A stretch of DNA of 64,000 nt from Rhodococcus koreensis (GTDB lineage: Bacteria > Actinomycetota > Actinomycetes > Mycobacteriales > Mycobacteriaceae). A program made the translations under genes and the position numbers. Of the stretch, positions 45,709 to 53,479 are shown piece after piece (the stretch's first letter is position 1; each line of letters starts with the position of its first letter). Under the pieces are notes generated by a model. That model did not search any database, was not told the origin of the DNA, and saw only the letters and a list, made by a program, of their open reading frames with translations. Location: positions 3,782,001 to 3,846,000 of the forward strand of contig NZ_FNSV01000005.1 in the NCBI RefSeq assembly GCF_900105905.1. Direction: 5' to 3'.

Positions 45709-46284
45709 ATGACCGACATCATCGAGTTGATTTTCGACGACCACGAGTGGTTCCGGCGGCAGTTCGCCGCACTGGACGAATTGAAGTCTCGGCGCCGGGT
45801 GGAGATCACGGCCGTGGAGGCGGTGTGGACGCCGTTGGCGAAACGCCTGGATCTGCACGCTGCAGCGGAAGAGGAAATCTTCTATCCCCAACTCCTTCGT
45901 GTCGGCGAGGACGCGGAGGCGGAAGCCGAGACCCTCGACGCGATCGGGGACCACAACGACATCCGCGACGGCGTCCGGGCGGCGGCGGGGAACCCCGTCC
46001 TCTCCGAGGAGTGGTGGGCGGCAGTCGGACGGACGCGCCGGGCCAACGACGAACACATGGCCGAGGAGGAACGGGAGGGCCTGGCCGATTTCCGGACCGC
46101 ACCGGATGATCTTCGCGAGTCGCTCGGGCGGCGGTTCGCCGAATACTTCCTCGTTCACCGCACCGTGTCGGAGGTGGACACCTCGGACAAGGACCCGAAG
46201 GAGTACGTCCGCGAGATCGAAGAGGACCTCGACGAGGACGACAACCCCGGATCGCTTCGAATCGGCAGCTTGAAGGGCCGGTAG
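45709..46284 (+). CDS. Hemerythrin (HHE domain) protein
   Basis: 191 residues. Diiron or O2/NO-binding four-helix bundle: His in FDDHEWFRRQF, His-Glu in LDLHAAAEEEIFYPQL, His in GDHNDIRDG and His-Glu in NDEHMAEEEREGL give the usual ligand set. The acidic C-terminal tail is variable. ATG 45709 is preceded by AGGATC; an in-frame start at 45694 is possible. Monocistronic. Such proteins can serve in oxidative or nitrosative stress. Confidence 0.9.
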   Translation: MTDIIELIFDDHEWFRRQFAALDELKSRRRVEITAVEAVWTPLAKRLDLHAAAEEEIFYPQLLRVGEDAEAEAETLDAIGDHNDIRDGVRAAAGNPVLSEEWWAAVGRTRRANDEHMAEEEREGLADFRTAPDDLRESLGRRFAEYFLVHRTVSEVDTSDKDPKEYVREIEEDLDEDDNPGSLRIGSLKGR

Positions 46285-46301
46285 CAACGCACTCCCCACA
46301 T

Positions 46302-46321
46302 CACAGACCGCGCGGTCTGTG
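46302..46321. promoter_or_regulatory. Gamma-butyrolactone receptor operator (ARE-like) before gblA
   Basis: CACAGACCGCGCGGTCTGTG is a perfect 20-bp palindrome. It fits the ARE pattern bound by ArpA/ScbR-type receptors (ACAnACC...GGTnTGT). TATAGT, a plausible -10, is at 46325-46330, right beside it, so binding would block gblA transcription. Confidence 0.75.
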
Positions 46322-46380
46322 TTCTATAGTTCGGGCGGTCCGCGGCATCGGGCCGACCGGTTCTGTGGGGAGATGGGGTT

Positions 46381-47331
46381 GTGGCGCGAATTTCCCGTCC
46401 GGTACCCGATGCCCTTCCTCCGATGTCGTTCGAGCGGACCGTGCCCCGCAGGTACGTGCACCGCCAATCCGTGGCCGAGGTCTTCCTCACCGACTGCGTC
46501 TCGCTGCCTGCGCCGGATCGGTTCGTCGTCGCCGCGCAGTGGCCCCGCCTGCACGGCTTCTACCGCGCCCGAGACGGGCACTACGACACCATGCTGCTGG
46601 CGGAAACGCTCCGGCAGACCGCCATCTACCTGGGACACACCCGCTTCTCCGTCCCCCTGCCGAACCGGTTCGTCATGCAGCACCTCGAGGTGCATGCGGT
46701 ACCCGGCGCGCTCGCGGTGGGTGCGGCGGCCGCGGATGTGGTCGTCGAGGTCACCGTGTCCCAGCACGTGTACCGCGGCGGGGCGCTGTCCGCGTTCCGC
46801 GTCGACCTGCGGTTCCGGATCGACGGACAGGATGCCGGCTCCGCGACGGGTCACGCGGTAGTTTTCCCTCCGGCCGCGTACTCACGCGCCCGGTGGGGTG
46901 AGCGCGGCCCGCGGGCGATCGGAGCGCCGCGGTGTCCCGCTCCCGTCCCGGCGGGGGTGGTCGGTCACGTCGACGACGCGCACGTGGTCCTCGGTCCGCG
47001 ACGCTCCGAGAGCGAGTGGGAGTTGCGGATCGACGACGCGCACCCCGTGCTGTTCGACCATCCGTGCGATCACATTCCCGGGATGCTGCTGCTCGAGGCG
47101 ATGCGGCAGGCGGCCTGCGCCCGACTCGGCCTGCCGGACGCGCATCTCGCGTCCCTGGGCGCCACGTTCCACCGTTTCGCCGAACTCGACGAACGGACCA
47201 CGATCCGGCTGGACGTAATGGACGACGGCGCGTTGTCCATCAGCGGGTCGATACGGCAGGGCGGTGTGGCGGTCGTGCGCGGAACCGCGGCGCTCGCACC
47301 TACCGCGGTGAGCGCATGCGCGTCCGGCTAG
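46381..47331 (+). CDS. gblA: Gamma-butyrolactone biosynthesis enzyme (AfsA/ScbA family)
   Basis: 316 residues from GTG 46381. AfsA enzymes join a beta-ketoacyl chain to a C3 unit (DHAP) in gamma-butyrolactone signal synthesis. Two AfsA hotdog repeats: VHRQSVAEVFLTDC ... FVVAAQWPRLHGFYRARDGHYDTMLLAETLRQ and a second VDDAHVVLGPR ... FDHPCDHIPGMLLLEAMRQA, read in pieces. A homologue named gblA is described in R. jostii RHA1. It converges with and overlaps gblR by four bases at the stop codons. Confidence 0.88.
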   Translation: MARISRPVPDALPPMSFERTVPRRYVHRQSVAEVFLTDCVSLPAPDRFVVAAQWPRLHGFYRARDGHYDTMLLAETLRQTAIYLGHTRFSVPLPNRFVMQHLEVHAVPGALAVGAAAADVVVEVTVSQHVYRGGALSAFRVDLRFRIDGQDAGSATGHAVVFPPAAYSRARWGERGPRAIGAPRCPAPVPAGVVGHVDDAHVVLGPRRSESEWELRIDDAHPVLFDHPCDHIPGMLLLEAMRQAACARLGLPDAHLASLGATFHRFAELDERTTIRLDVMDDGALSISGSIRQGGVAVVRGTAALAPTAVSACASG

Positions 47332-47975
47332 TCGGCGTCGTCCGGTACCCAGCGGGCCCGCCGGATCCGGGCGATGTCCTGGTGCCGGGTCGCGGGCATG
47401 ATCCCGGGGAGCAGGAACCCCCACATGTCGTCGACGCGCTGTTCGAGGTCCGTGCGCTGCGTCAACACCTGGGAGACGGTCTGGACGCCGGTGAAGGCGC
47501 CGATGATGAACCGCGCCAGCCTCGGCGGGTCGATGTCCGCGCGGAGATCCCCCTGCTCGACTGCCCGAGTGGCGAGCATCTCGCAACTGTTGATCCAGTC
47601 GAGATAGGGATCCGCGGGGCCCTGGTCGTCGGCACTGAGTTCGAGGGTGATCCGGATACCGGCTCGCACAATCGGGTCGTTCACGATCTGCCGAGCCATC
47701 TCGTGACAGAGCATCACGATCTGCTCGATCGCCGACACCTGCTCGCGGCCGATCGCCTCGACCGACGCGATGGAGATCCGGTGTTGCTCACCGATGATGA
47801 AACGCGCCAGATCCTCTTTCGAACGGAAATGGAAGTACAAGGCCCCCTTCGTGATTCCGGCGTTCTCGACGATGTTGCCGAGTCTGGCTCCTTCGAAACC
47901 CGACTTCTCGAACATCTCCGCCGCCCCGCGGACGATCTGCTGTCGAGTCGCCGCAGCACGCGCCTGCTGAACCAC
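47328..47975 (-). CDS. gblR: Gamma-butyrolactone receptor-like TetR regulator
   Basis: 215 residues from GTG 47975 (alternative GTG 47981; AGGGAAAG fits the first better). ArpA/ScbR-like TetR: RQQIVRGAAEMFEKSGFEGA, then IVENAGITKGALYFHFRSKE. The KGALYFHF motif is typical of gamma-butyrolactone receptors. It sits between gblA (convergent) and an SDR (divergent), the usual composition of a GBL cassette. It probably binds the palindrome at 46302-46321 and releases it when the ligand is present. Confidence 0.85.
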   Translation of the reverse strand: MVQQARAAATRQQIVRGAAEMFEKSGFEGARLGNIVENAGITKGALYFHFRSKEDLARFIIGEQHRISIASVEAIGREQVSAIEQIVMLCHEMARQIVNDPIVRAGIRITLELSADDQGPADPYLDWINSCEMLATRAVEQGDLRADIDPPRLARFIIGAFTGVQTVSQVLTQRTDLEQRVDDMWGFLLPGIMPATRHQDIARIRRARWVPDDAD

Positions 47976-48010
47976 GTTCACACCTTTCCCTGCCGCACGA
48001 GAGAAGAACG

Positions 48011-48988
48011 ATGACGATGAAAGCACGGAACACGCGCCCATTGCCCGGAGAGACGGTACCAGCGTCGACCGCGAGCGAGCGCGGTCGAACACCCTCCGCG
48101 CCGGTGCGTGTCGCGGTCGTGGGAGCGACGGGCTTCATCGGATCCGCCACCGTGCGGGCCCTCGTATCGGCCGGGATTGCGTGCACCGCGGTCGCGCGCA
48201 CACCGTCGGATCAGGACATTCCGGGCGTGCCGTCCGCGCAGGCGGATCTGACCGATCCGGTGAGCCTCCGCAGGGCGCTCACCGGCGTCGACGTCGTGAT
48301 CCACGCCGCCTCCTACACCGGCAGCGACCCGGCGCACTGCATCGCGGTGAACGTCGACGGCACCGAGAATCTCCTTGCCGCCGCCGCGCGGAACGGTATC
48401 CGCCGGGTGCTCTACGTCAGCACCATCGGCGTGTACGGCCCCGGACCGCACAGCGGTATCGGTGAGTTCGACGCCACGCCCGCACCCGTTTCGGCGCTGA
48501 GCGCGAGCAGGCTGACCGCCGAACACCGCGTCCTCGCATCGGGCGGCTGCGTCGTCCGGCCGGGATTCGTCCACGGGCCCGGCGACCGCTGGTTCGTCCC
48601 CGGATTCATCCGGATCCTCGAGACGCTGGGCGCCTGGGTGGACGAGGGGCGGTCCCGGATCTCGGTCGTCGCGGTGACCGACCTCGCCCGGATTCTCGCG
48701 ACCCTCGCCGCGCAGGCCCCGGCACATTCCGGCGACGTGTTCCACGCCTGCCATCCCGACCCTGTCACCGTCCGCGAACTCGGCCGGGCACTCGCGGACT
48801 CCGGACGCCTCCGACTGCTGGGCAGCTCTCTCACCTTCGACGACGCCGTCACCGCCGGAACCCGGCACGGCCTCACCGAACGGCACCTCGATCTGATCGG
48901 CCGCGACCACTGGTACGACCCCACCCGCCTGCTGACCGCCACCGGCACGGCCTTCGGCCACCGCCCTTTGGCCGGTCTCCCGGCGTGA
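48011..48988 (+). CDS. gblE: NAD(P)-dependent epimerase/dehydratase-family reductase of GBL cassette
   Basis: 325 residues. Extended SDR: Rossmann VAVVGATGFIGSATVRALVS, DVVIHAASYTG, VNVDGTENLLAAA, and STIGVYG. The Tyr-x3-Lys motif is replaced or hard to place (SASRLTAEHR), so catalysis may differ. Position and family fit the gblE-like enzyme of rhodococcal butyrolactone cassettes. ATG 48011 with GAGAGAAG ahead; divergent from gblR by 35 bases. Confidence 0.78.
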   Translation: MTMKARNTRPLPGETVPASTASERGRTPSAPVRVAVVGATGFIGSATVRALVSAGIACTAVARTPSDQDIPGVPSAQADLTDPVSLRRALTGVDVVIHAASYTGSDPAHCIAVNVDGTENLLAAAARNGIRRVLYVSTIGVYGPGPHSGIGEFDATPAPVSALSASRLTAEHRVLASGGCVVRPGFVHGPGDRWFVPGFIRILETLGAWVDEGRSRISVVAVTDLARILATLAAQAPAHSGDVFHACHPDPVTVRELGRALADSGRLRLLGSSLTFDDAVTAGTRHGLTERHLDLIGRDHWYDPTRLLTATGTAFGHRPLAGLPA

Positions 48989-49091
48989 CGAGGTCCGGCA
49001 GGAAGTCGGTGGGCGGAACGTCGTTTGCGGTCCGCGGTCGGGGTGTATACCCGGATAGAGATCGATTTCCCCCACCTGACGGAGTGTCGAG

Positions 49092-49886
49092 ATGGCCCTT
49101 CTCGCCGAAATCGTCGTGGACACCGAAGGCGACAGCCGGATAGTGGTCCTGTATCCCGTGATGTGGCTGTTCATCGCGGTTCTGGTGACGTTCGTGGTCA
49201 CCCGGATCATCACCCGCCGTATTCGCTCGCAAACGGGAGCGGAGCCCACGGACGACGCCGCGGACTCGGGGGGCGGTCTGATCGGTGACATCACCGTCGG
49301 CGGGGTGCACCTGCACCACCAGGTTTTCGGGATCCTGTTCATGACGCTGGCGGGGCTGGCACTGATCGCGACCACCCCGGAGGGCACGGCACTCAACGTC
49401 TTCGCCGCGCTGTTCGGGGTCGGTCTCGCACTGACCTTCGACGAGTTCGCTCTGTGGGTACACCTCGACGACGTGTACTGGAGCACGTCCGGACGAAAGT
49501 CGGTGGACGCGATCTTCTGCGCGCTCATGATCACCGGTCTGATGATCGGGGGCGCCGAACTCGTGAGCGGGCAGATCGGCACCGCCCAGTGGTGGACGTC
49601 GATCGGCTATCTGCTCATCTCACTCGGCATCTCGTTGATCTGCCTGCTCAAGGGCAAGTTCGTCACGGGGATCGTGGGGATCGTGTTCCAGCCCGTCGCG
49701 ATCGTCGGCGCGATTCGCCTGGCCAAGCCCGATTCCTGGTGGGCAGTGCGCCGCTACGGGACCCGACCGCGCCGGCTGGCGCGCTCCCAGGCGCGGTTCG
49801 GGGAGCGTTACCACGCCCGCTGGAATCGGGCGCGCGACTTCGTCGCCGGACCGCCGGACCCCCGCCACGCCGGAACGCAGAGCTAG
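49092..49886 (+). CDS. Uncharacterised integral membrane protein
   Basis: 264 residues, about five to six hydrophobic segments. A His-rich loop GGVHLHHQVFGI and a FDEFALWVHLDDVYW stretch with several Asp/Glu/His are the conserved-looking parts, possibly metal sites. The Arg-rich C-terminal tail is cytosolic. ATG 49092 follows GGAGTGTC. The family is common in actinobacteria but I cannot assign a role. Its stop overlaps the convergent hypC by four bases. Confidence 0.8.
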   Translation: MALLAEIVVDTEGDSRIVVLYPVMWLFIAVLVTFVVTRIITRRIRSQTGAEPTDDAADSGGGLIGDITVGGVHLHHQVFGILFMTLAGLALIATTPEGTALNVFAALFGVGLALTFDEFALWVHLDDVYWSTSGRKSVDAIFCALMITGLMIGGAELVSGQIGTAQWWTSIGYLLISLGISLICLLKGKFVTGIVGIVFQPVAIVGAIRLAKPDSWWAVRRYGTRPRRLARSQARFGERYHARWNRARDFVAGPPDPRHAGTQS

Positions 49887-50137
49887 TCTTCGTCCGCCGT
49901 CCGCGAGCGTCCCATCATCTCCAGTCCCGCCATCGCCTTTTCGGCGCCTGCCTCGTCCACCTTCTCCATCGCGAATCCCATGTGGATGACGATCCAGTCG
50001 CCCGGTTCCAGGCTGACGTCCTCGGGCAGCATGCCGACGTTCACCTTGCGCTGTTCGCCGACGACGTCGACGAGCGCGAGTTGGTTGCCGTAGCCCTCCA
50101 GCATGCGCACCACCCGGCCGGGAATTCCGAGACACAC
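49883..50137 (-). CDS. hypC2: Second HypC chaperone, of the hydrogenase structural operon
   Basis: 84 residues from GTG 50137: start (V/M)CLGIPGRVV with the essential Cys2, then GDWIVIHMGFAMEKVDE. Differs clearly from the HypC at 30533. It ends the structural operon and may be specific for the group 1h large subunit. It follows the endopeptidase gene by 3 bases. Confidence 0.94.
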   Translation of the reverse strand: MCLGIPGRVVRMLEGYGNQLALVDVVGEQRKVNVGMLPEDVSLEPGDWIVIHMGFAMEKVDEAGAEKAMAGLEMMGRSRTADED

Positions 50138-50140
50138 GAT

Positions 50141-50647
50141 TCAGCCCTCCGTCTTCTCCGGTTGCAGCGTCGCTGCGTGGGGCGCCAGCAGTTGGTCCAC
50201 GATTTCGAAGACCGTGTCGACGGCCGGTGCGACGGCGGCGGCGACGCGCGGTGACAGCCCGATTCCCTCGTCGGTGTTGTCCACCTGGCAGCCGAGGACC
50301 ACGGCGCGCGGCAGGGTTCCGCCAAGCGCGCGGAGACTGGCGAACACCGCCCCCGGATCCATGCTGTGCGCGTCGAGCGGCGCCGCGGGCACCGAATCGG
50401 GTCCCACCTCGAACGCCCTCAATGCCCCCGGCTCACCTCGATCGGGAACGGCGTCGACCAGCAGGAGTGCACCCCACCCGTCGAGCAGTTCGTACGCCAG
50501 ATGTGTTCCACGGATGCCGAAATCGACGGCCCGGACTCCCGGCGGCAGCGACCTCGTCGCGACACCACGCAGCACCTCGGGACCGAATCCGTCGTCGCCG
50601 AAGAAGATGTTGCCCACACCGGCAACCAGCACCCGCCTGTCCGTCAC
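50141..50647 (-). CDS. Hydrogenase maturation endopeptidase (HyaD/HybD type)
   Basis: 168 residues. Cuts the C-terminal tail of the large subunit after nickel insertion. VLVAGVGNIFFGDDGFGPEV holds the first Ni-sensing acidic residue, LLLVDAVPDRGEPG the second Asp, and DAHSMDPG the His. ATG 50647. Its substrate is very likely HhyL, whose 22-residue tail after DPCLPCGVH is present in the coding sequence. Confidence 0.93.
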   Translation of the reverse strand: MTDRRVLVAGVGNIFFGDDGFGPEVLRGVATRSLPPGVRAVDFGIRGTHLAYELLDGWGALLLVDAVPDRGEPGALRAFEVGPDSVPAAPLDAHSMDPGAVFASLRALGGTLPRAVVLGCQVDNTDEGIGLSPRVAAAVAPAVDTVFEIVDQLLAPHAATLQPEKTEG

Positions 50648-50653
50648 GTGGCC

Positions 50654-50773
50654 TCACATCTTGCGCATACGCAGGTACCGCTTGATGTCGGGAAGCGAGA
50701 AGACGGCGACCGCCACACCGGCGACCGCCAGCAACGCCAGCGCGGCGGTGGTGGCCTCTCCGAGAATCTTCAT
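50654..50773 (-). CDS. 39-residue single-pass membrane peptide in the hydrogenase operon
   Basis: Starts ATG 50773 with AAGGAAG ahead and ends KRYLRMRKM. Residues about 8-28 (TAALALLAVAGVAVAVFSLP) form one hydrophobic helix with a positive C-terminal tail, so the N-terminus is likely outside. It overlaps the start of nothing, but is 4 bases inside the stop of the upstream 474-residue gene, which indicates translation coupling. Possibly the small protein family DUF6893. It could anchor or stabilise the hydrogenase complex at the membrane. Confidence 0.72.
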   Translation of the reverse strand: MKILGEATTAALALLAVAGVAVAVFSLPDIKRYLRMRKM

Positions 50774-52194
50774 GACTGTTCTTCCTTTCCGGTGTCTGCC
50801 GATACGGGCTCCACCTCGTCCGGGGCGAAGTACAGATACCTGCCGTACCACTCGTGCAACTCGGAAGCGGGATCGTCCATCAGCACGACGCCGACGTGGG
50901 TGCCACCGTCGACGTCGGCGTGCACGGTCACCACCCGAGCGAGCTGTCCCGCGAAGAACAGGTCCTGGGCGTCGGCGCGGCGCGACGGATGGATCCGCAC
51001 GACGGTGCCCTTCGCCACCCGGACGCCGTTGACGATCACACCGTCGATGTCGGGGCGCACGGCGGTGTCGGCGTCCGGATCCCACCACGGCACGTCGTCG
51101 GTCAGTTCCGGGACGAGACCCATGTCGGGGAGGCCGCGCTCGGCGTTACCTTGCTCCGGGATGTCGCGGCTCGGGAAATGCGGGTTTCGCAGGACGCCGT
51201 GCATCTGGGCGAGCGTCGCCGGCGACATCTGCTCGCAGCGGTCGATGATCTGGGCGGCGAGCGGGTCGGTGGCGCGCGCCTGACGCTTCTCCTCCTCGGT
51301 GAGCGTCATGACCCGCAGGGTGAGGATCTCGTCGATCTCGGTGGCGTCGAACAGGGCGCCGTCGCTCTGCTCGGCCACCTCCGGGTGGTCGTACAGGATG
51401 ATCGGCGACACCAGGACGAGGTCCGTCTCCCCCGGCAGCCCGGCCAGCACGGGGTAGCAGCGTTCCTGATGGCAGGTCGACGCGAGCGGCGCGGCGTCGT
51501 CGGGCGGCTCGAGCAGCGAGACGAACTCGGCGTCCTCCGCAGCCAACATCAGGTGCGCCCCGATCAGCGAGTGCCTGATGGCCGAATCCTTCGACCACGT
51601 GCCGATCGCGTCGATCTTCACGTTCTCGATCGACACCCGCAGTAGGTCCAGTCCGTCGTGCCGGTCGCTGCCGACGCGGACGACGGCGCGCAGCGGCCAC
51701 CTGGTCCGCACCACGCGCCCGGCGAGGGTGCCGTCGTCCTCGCGCAACTCCTCGACGTCCACTCCCCCCTCGACGTCCACGTCGAGCCGGCAGTCCTCGA
51801 GCTCCTCGGCCGGGAACACCGCGCCCAGATCGATCTCGCGTTCCACCGCCTCGTCCCACGACAGCCAGCTGCGGCCGGCGACGGTGAGTTCCCCGACCGG
51901 CTCGAACCCGGACCCCGCGGCCTTCTCCACCTCACGCACCTGCAGTTGCAGGAACCGGACGGTCACCGACACGCCGGACCGCTGACCCCGACGGGGGCGC
52001 ATCAGCGTCTGACAGGACAGGCGCGGTTCCTCGCCGACTCCCGATTCCGCCGCACCCGGCGGTCCGAGGACGCCGAACTGCCACCGGGATTGGTTCTTCG
52101 ACGAACTCGCACGATACGGATACAGCAGGTAGCCCTCGTAGAGGACCGCGTCGGCCACGGCCCGTACTCGCTGCAGGGACGCCGGGGAGATCAT
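50770..52194 (-). CDS. Uncharacterised 474-residue protein of hydrogenase operon
   Basis: Starts MISPASLQRV at ATG 52194, overlapping the upstream gene by ATGA. Soluble, beta-rich with acidic stretches. Conserved-looking parts are LYEGYLLYPYRASSSKNQSR near the start, ENVKIDAIGTWSKDSAIRHS, CHQERCYPVLAGLPGETDLV with two Cys, and ILYDHPEVAEQSDGALFDA. No known domain is visible. Its position between hhyL accessory genes and the protease suggests assembly or regulation. Confidence 0.82.
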   Translation of the reverse strand: MISPASLQRVRAVADAVLYEGYLLYPYRASSSKNQSRWQFGVLGPPGAAESGVGEEPRLSCQTLMRPRRGQRSGVSVTVRFLQLQVREVEKAAGSGFEPVGELTVAGRSWLSWDEAVEREIDLGAVFPAEELEDCRLDVDVEGGVDVEELREDDGTLAGRVVRTRWPLRAVVRVGSDRHDGLDLLRVSIENVKIDAIGTWSKDSAIRHSLIGAHLMLAAEDAEFVSLLEPPDDAAPLASTCHQERCYPVLAGLPGETDLVLVSPIILYDHPEVAEQSDGALFDATEIDEILTLRVMTLTEEEKRQARATDPLAAQIIDRCEQMSPATLAQMHGVLRNPHFPSRDIPEQGNAERGLPDMGLVPELTDDVPWWDPDADTAVRPDIDGVIVNGVRVAKGTVVRIHPSRRADAQDLFFAGQLARVVTVHADVDGGTHVGVVLMDDPASELHEWYGRYLYFAPDEVEPVSADTGKEEQS

Positions 52195-52838
52195 GCGATC
52201 ACCTCCCCGGCTCCCTGCAGCAGGTTTGCGATGGCGACGTCCAGTCCGAGCAGTCCGTGCGCCGCCTTGTATTTCGCCAGTGCCGCCAGCGTGTCGTGAT
52301 CGAGGCGCACCCAGCCCGTATTCGGGTAGTGCGCCTGGACGAGTTCGCGCCACACCGCCACCGGCAGGTCGTACGTCGATTCGCGGTCCCACGGGATCCG
52401 TTCCACGCCGAACCCGGCGACCCCGCGCGTGAAGACCGTTCCGCTGAACAGGAACACCAGCGGCACCGTCGACCCGGCCTCATCCAGGGCGTGCAGGTAC
52501 TTCGAGACTGTCACCTCGAAGTCGTACGTGCACGGCAGCGGCAACTCCACCACGCTCGACCCGGTGAACCCCTGGGCCACGGTGCTGGTCTGCATCCACT
52601 GGAACGGCTTCAGCGTGGCCGTCCACCGCTCGCGGGGCCCGAACAGATCGAGGAGGCCCTCCGCCTCGCCGTCCGTGTACCGGCGGCGTTGCGGGTCGAT
52701 GCGGACCTGGCAGCGGACGGCCATCGCATGCACGACAGCATCGCTGGACTCCGTCACCTCCACCCGCGCAGTCAGATTCGGCGCAACCGCGAACGGTTCC
52801 GGAAACACGTCCGCCACACGGAACGTCAACTCGGTCAC
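52191..52838 (-). CDS. Uncharacterised protein of hydrogenase operon (DUF6084-like)
   Basis: 215 residues from GTG 52838, overlapping the upstream gene by GTGA. Mostly beta: LTFRVADVFPEPFAVAPNLT, then VHAMAVRCQVRIDPQRRRYT and PLPCTYDFEVTVSKYLHALD. It looks like the family annotated DUF6084 next to group 1h hydrogenases, an identification from memory. No catalytic motif. Confidence 0.75.
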   Translation of the reverse strand: MTELTFRVADVFPEPFAVAPNLTARVEVTESSDAVVHAMAVRCQVRIDPQRRRYTDGEAEGLLDLFGPRERWTATLKPFQWMQTSTVAQGFTGSSVVELPLPCTYDFEVTVSKYLHALDEAGSTVPLVFLFSGTVFTRGVAGFGVERIPWDRESTYDLPVAVWRELVQAHYPNTGWVRLDHDTLAALAKYKAAHGLLGLDVAIANLLQGAGEVIA

Positions 52839-53479
52839 GTCGGCTCCTTCGCGACGCGACTGCGCGCCCGCACGTCGTCGAAGAACGTGTCGATGACCCG
52901 CCGTGCGTCCTGGCCGCCGTCGAATCCCCGCCACACCTGCCGCAACTGCCCCACCAACTGGTAGCAGGCGTCGATGGGTACGAGGTAGCACTCGGGGTCG
53001 CCCTCGCCGTGTTCGGGGACCCGCAGCAACAGGGCTTCCGTGTCGGCGGACAGCCGGCCGAGCGCGGGGTTCACCGCGAGCACACCGTCCCAGGCGTCGA
53101 GGGGCAGTTCCGATTCGGTCGCGCCCGCCGGACCGGGATAGAACGCGACGGTCTTGGCCAGCAGCGAATTCCGGAACACGAACGCGAGCCCGACGGGGAT
53201 CTCCAGTTCGTCCCAGCGACCGGGGGCGAGTTCGAAGTTCGGAAACGACAGGTAGCGTTCCGGCACGGCCCGGAAGCGCAGTTCGGCGTTTTCGTCGGTG
53301 AACAGCAGGTAGCACCCGCGGCACACGCACATCAGTTGCCGGTCCTGCACGTTCACGACGTGCTGGTGGGCGTCGGCGATCGGCACGGCGCACATGTCGC
53401 ACCGTTCCCCGACCACCGGTTTGGGCCGCTCGGACGCGATGCGCTGCAGAATGCGCAGCCCGTTCCCCGACGGGCTCAT
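52835..53479 (-). CDS. Zinc-ribbon-like protein of hydrogenase operon (DUF5947-like)
   Basis: 214 residues from ATG 53479. The N-terminal half has cysteines CDMC (near residue 28) and CVCRGC (near 51), resembling a rubredoxin or zinc ribbon. The remainder is alpha/beta (SFPNFELAPGRWDELEIPVG; ECYLVPIDACYQLVGQL). Looks like DUF5947. It overlaps the NifU-Rieske gene by one base. A metal site next to a hydrogenase suggests electron transfer or assembly. Confidence 0.78.
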   Translation of the reverse strand: MSPSGNGLRILQRIASERPKPVVGERCDMCAVPIADAHQHVVNVQDRQLMCVCRGCYLLFTDENAELRFRAVPERYLSFPNFELAPGRWDELEIPVGLAFVFRNSLLAKTVAFYPGPAGATESELPLDAWDGVLAVNPALGRLSADTEALLLRVPEHGEGDPECYLVPIDACYQLVGQLRQVWRGFDGGQDARRVIDTFFDDVRARSRVAKEPT

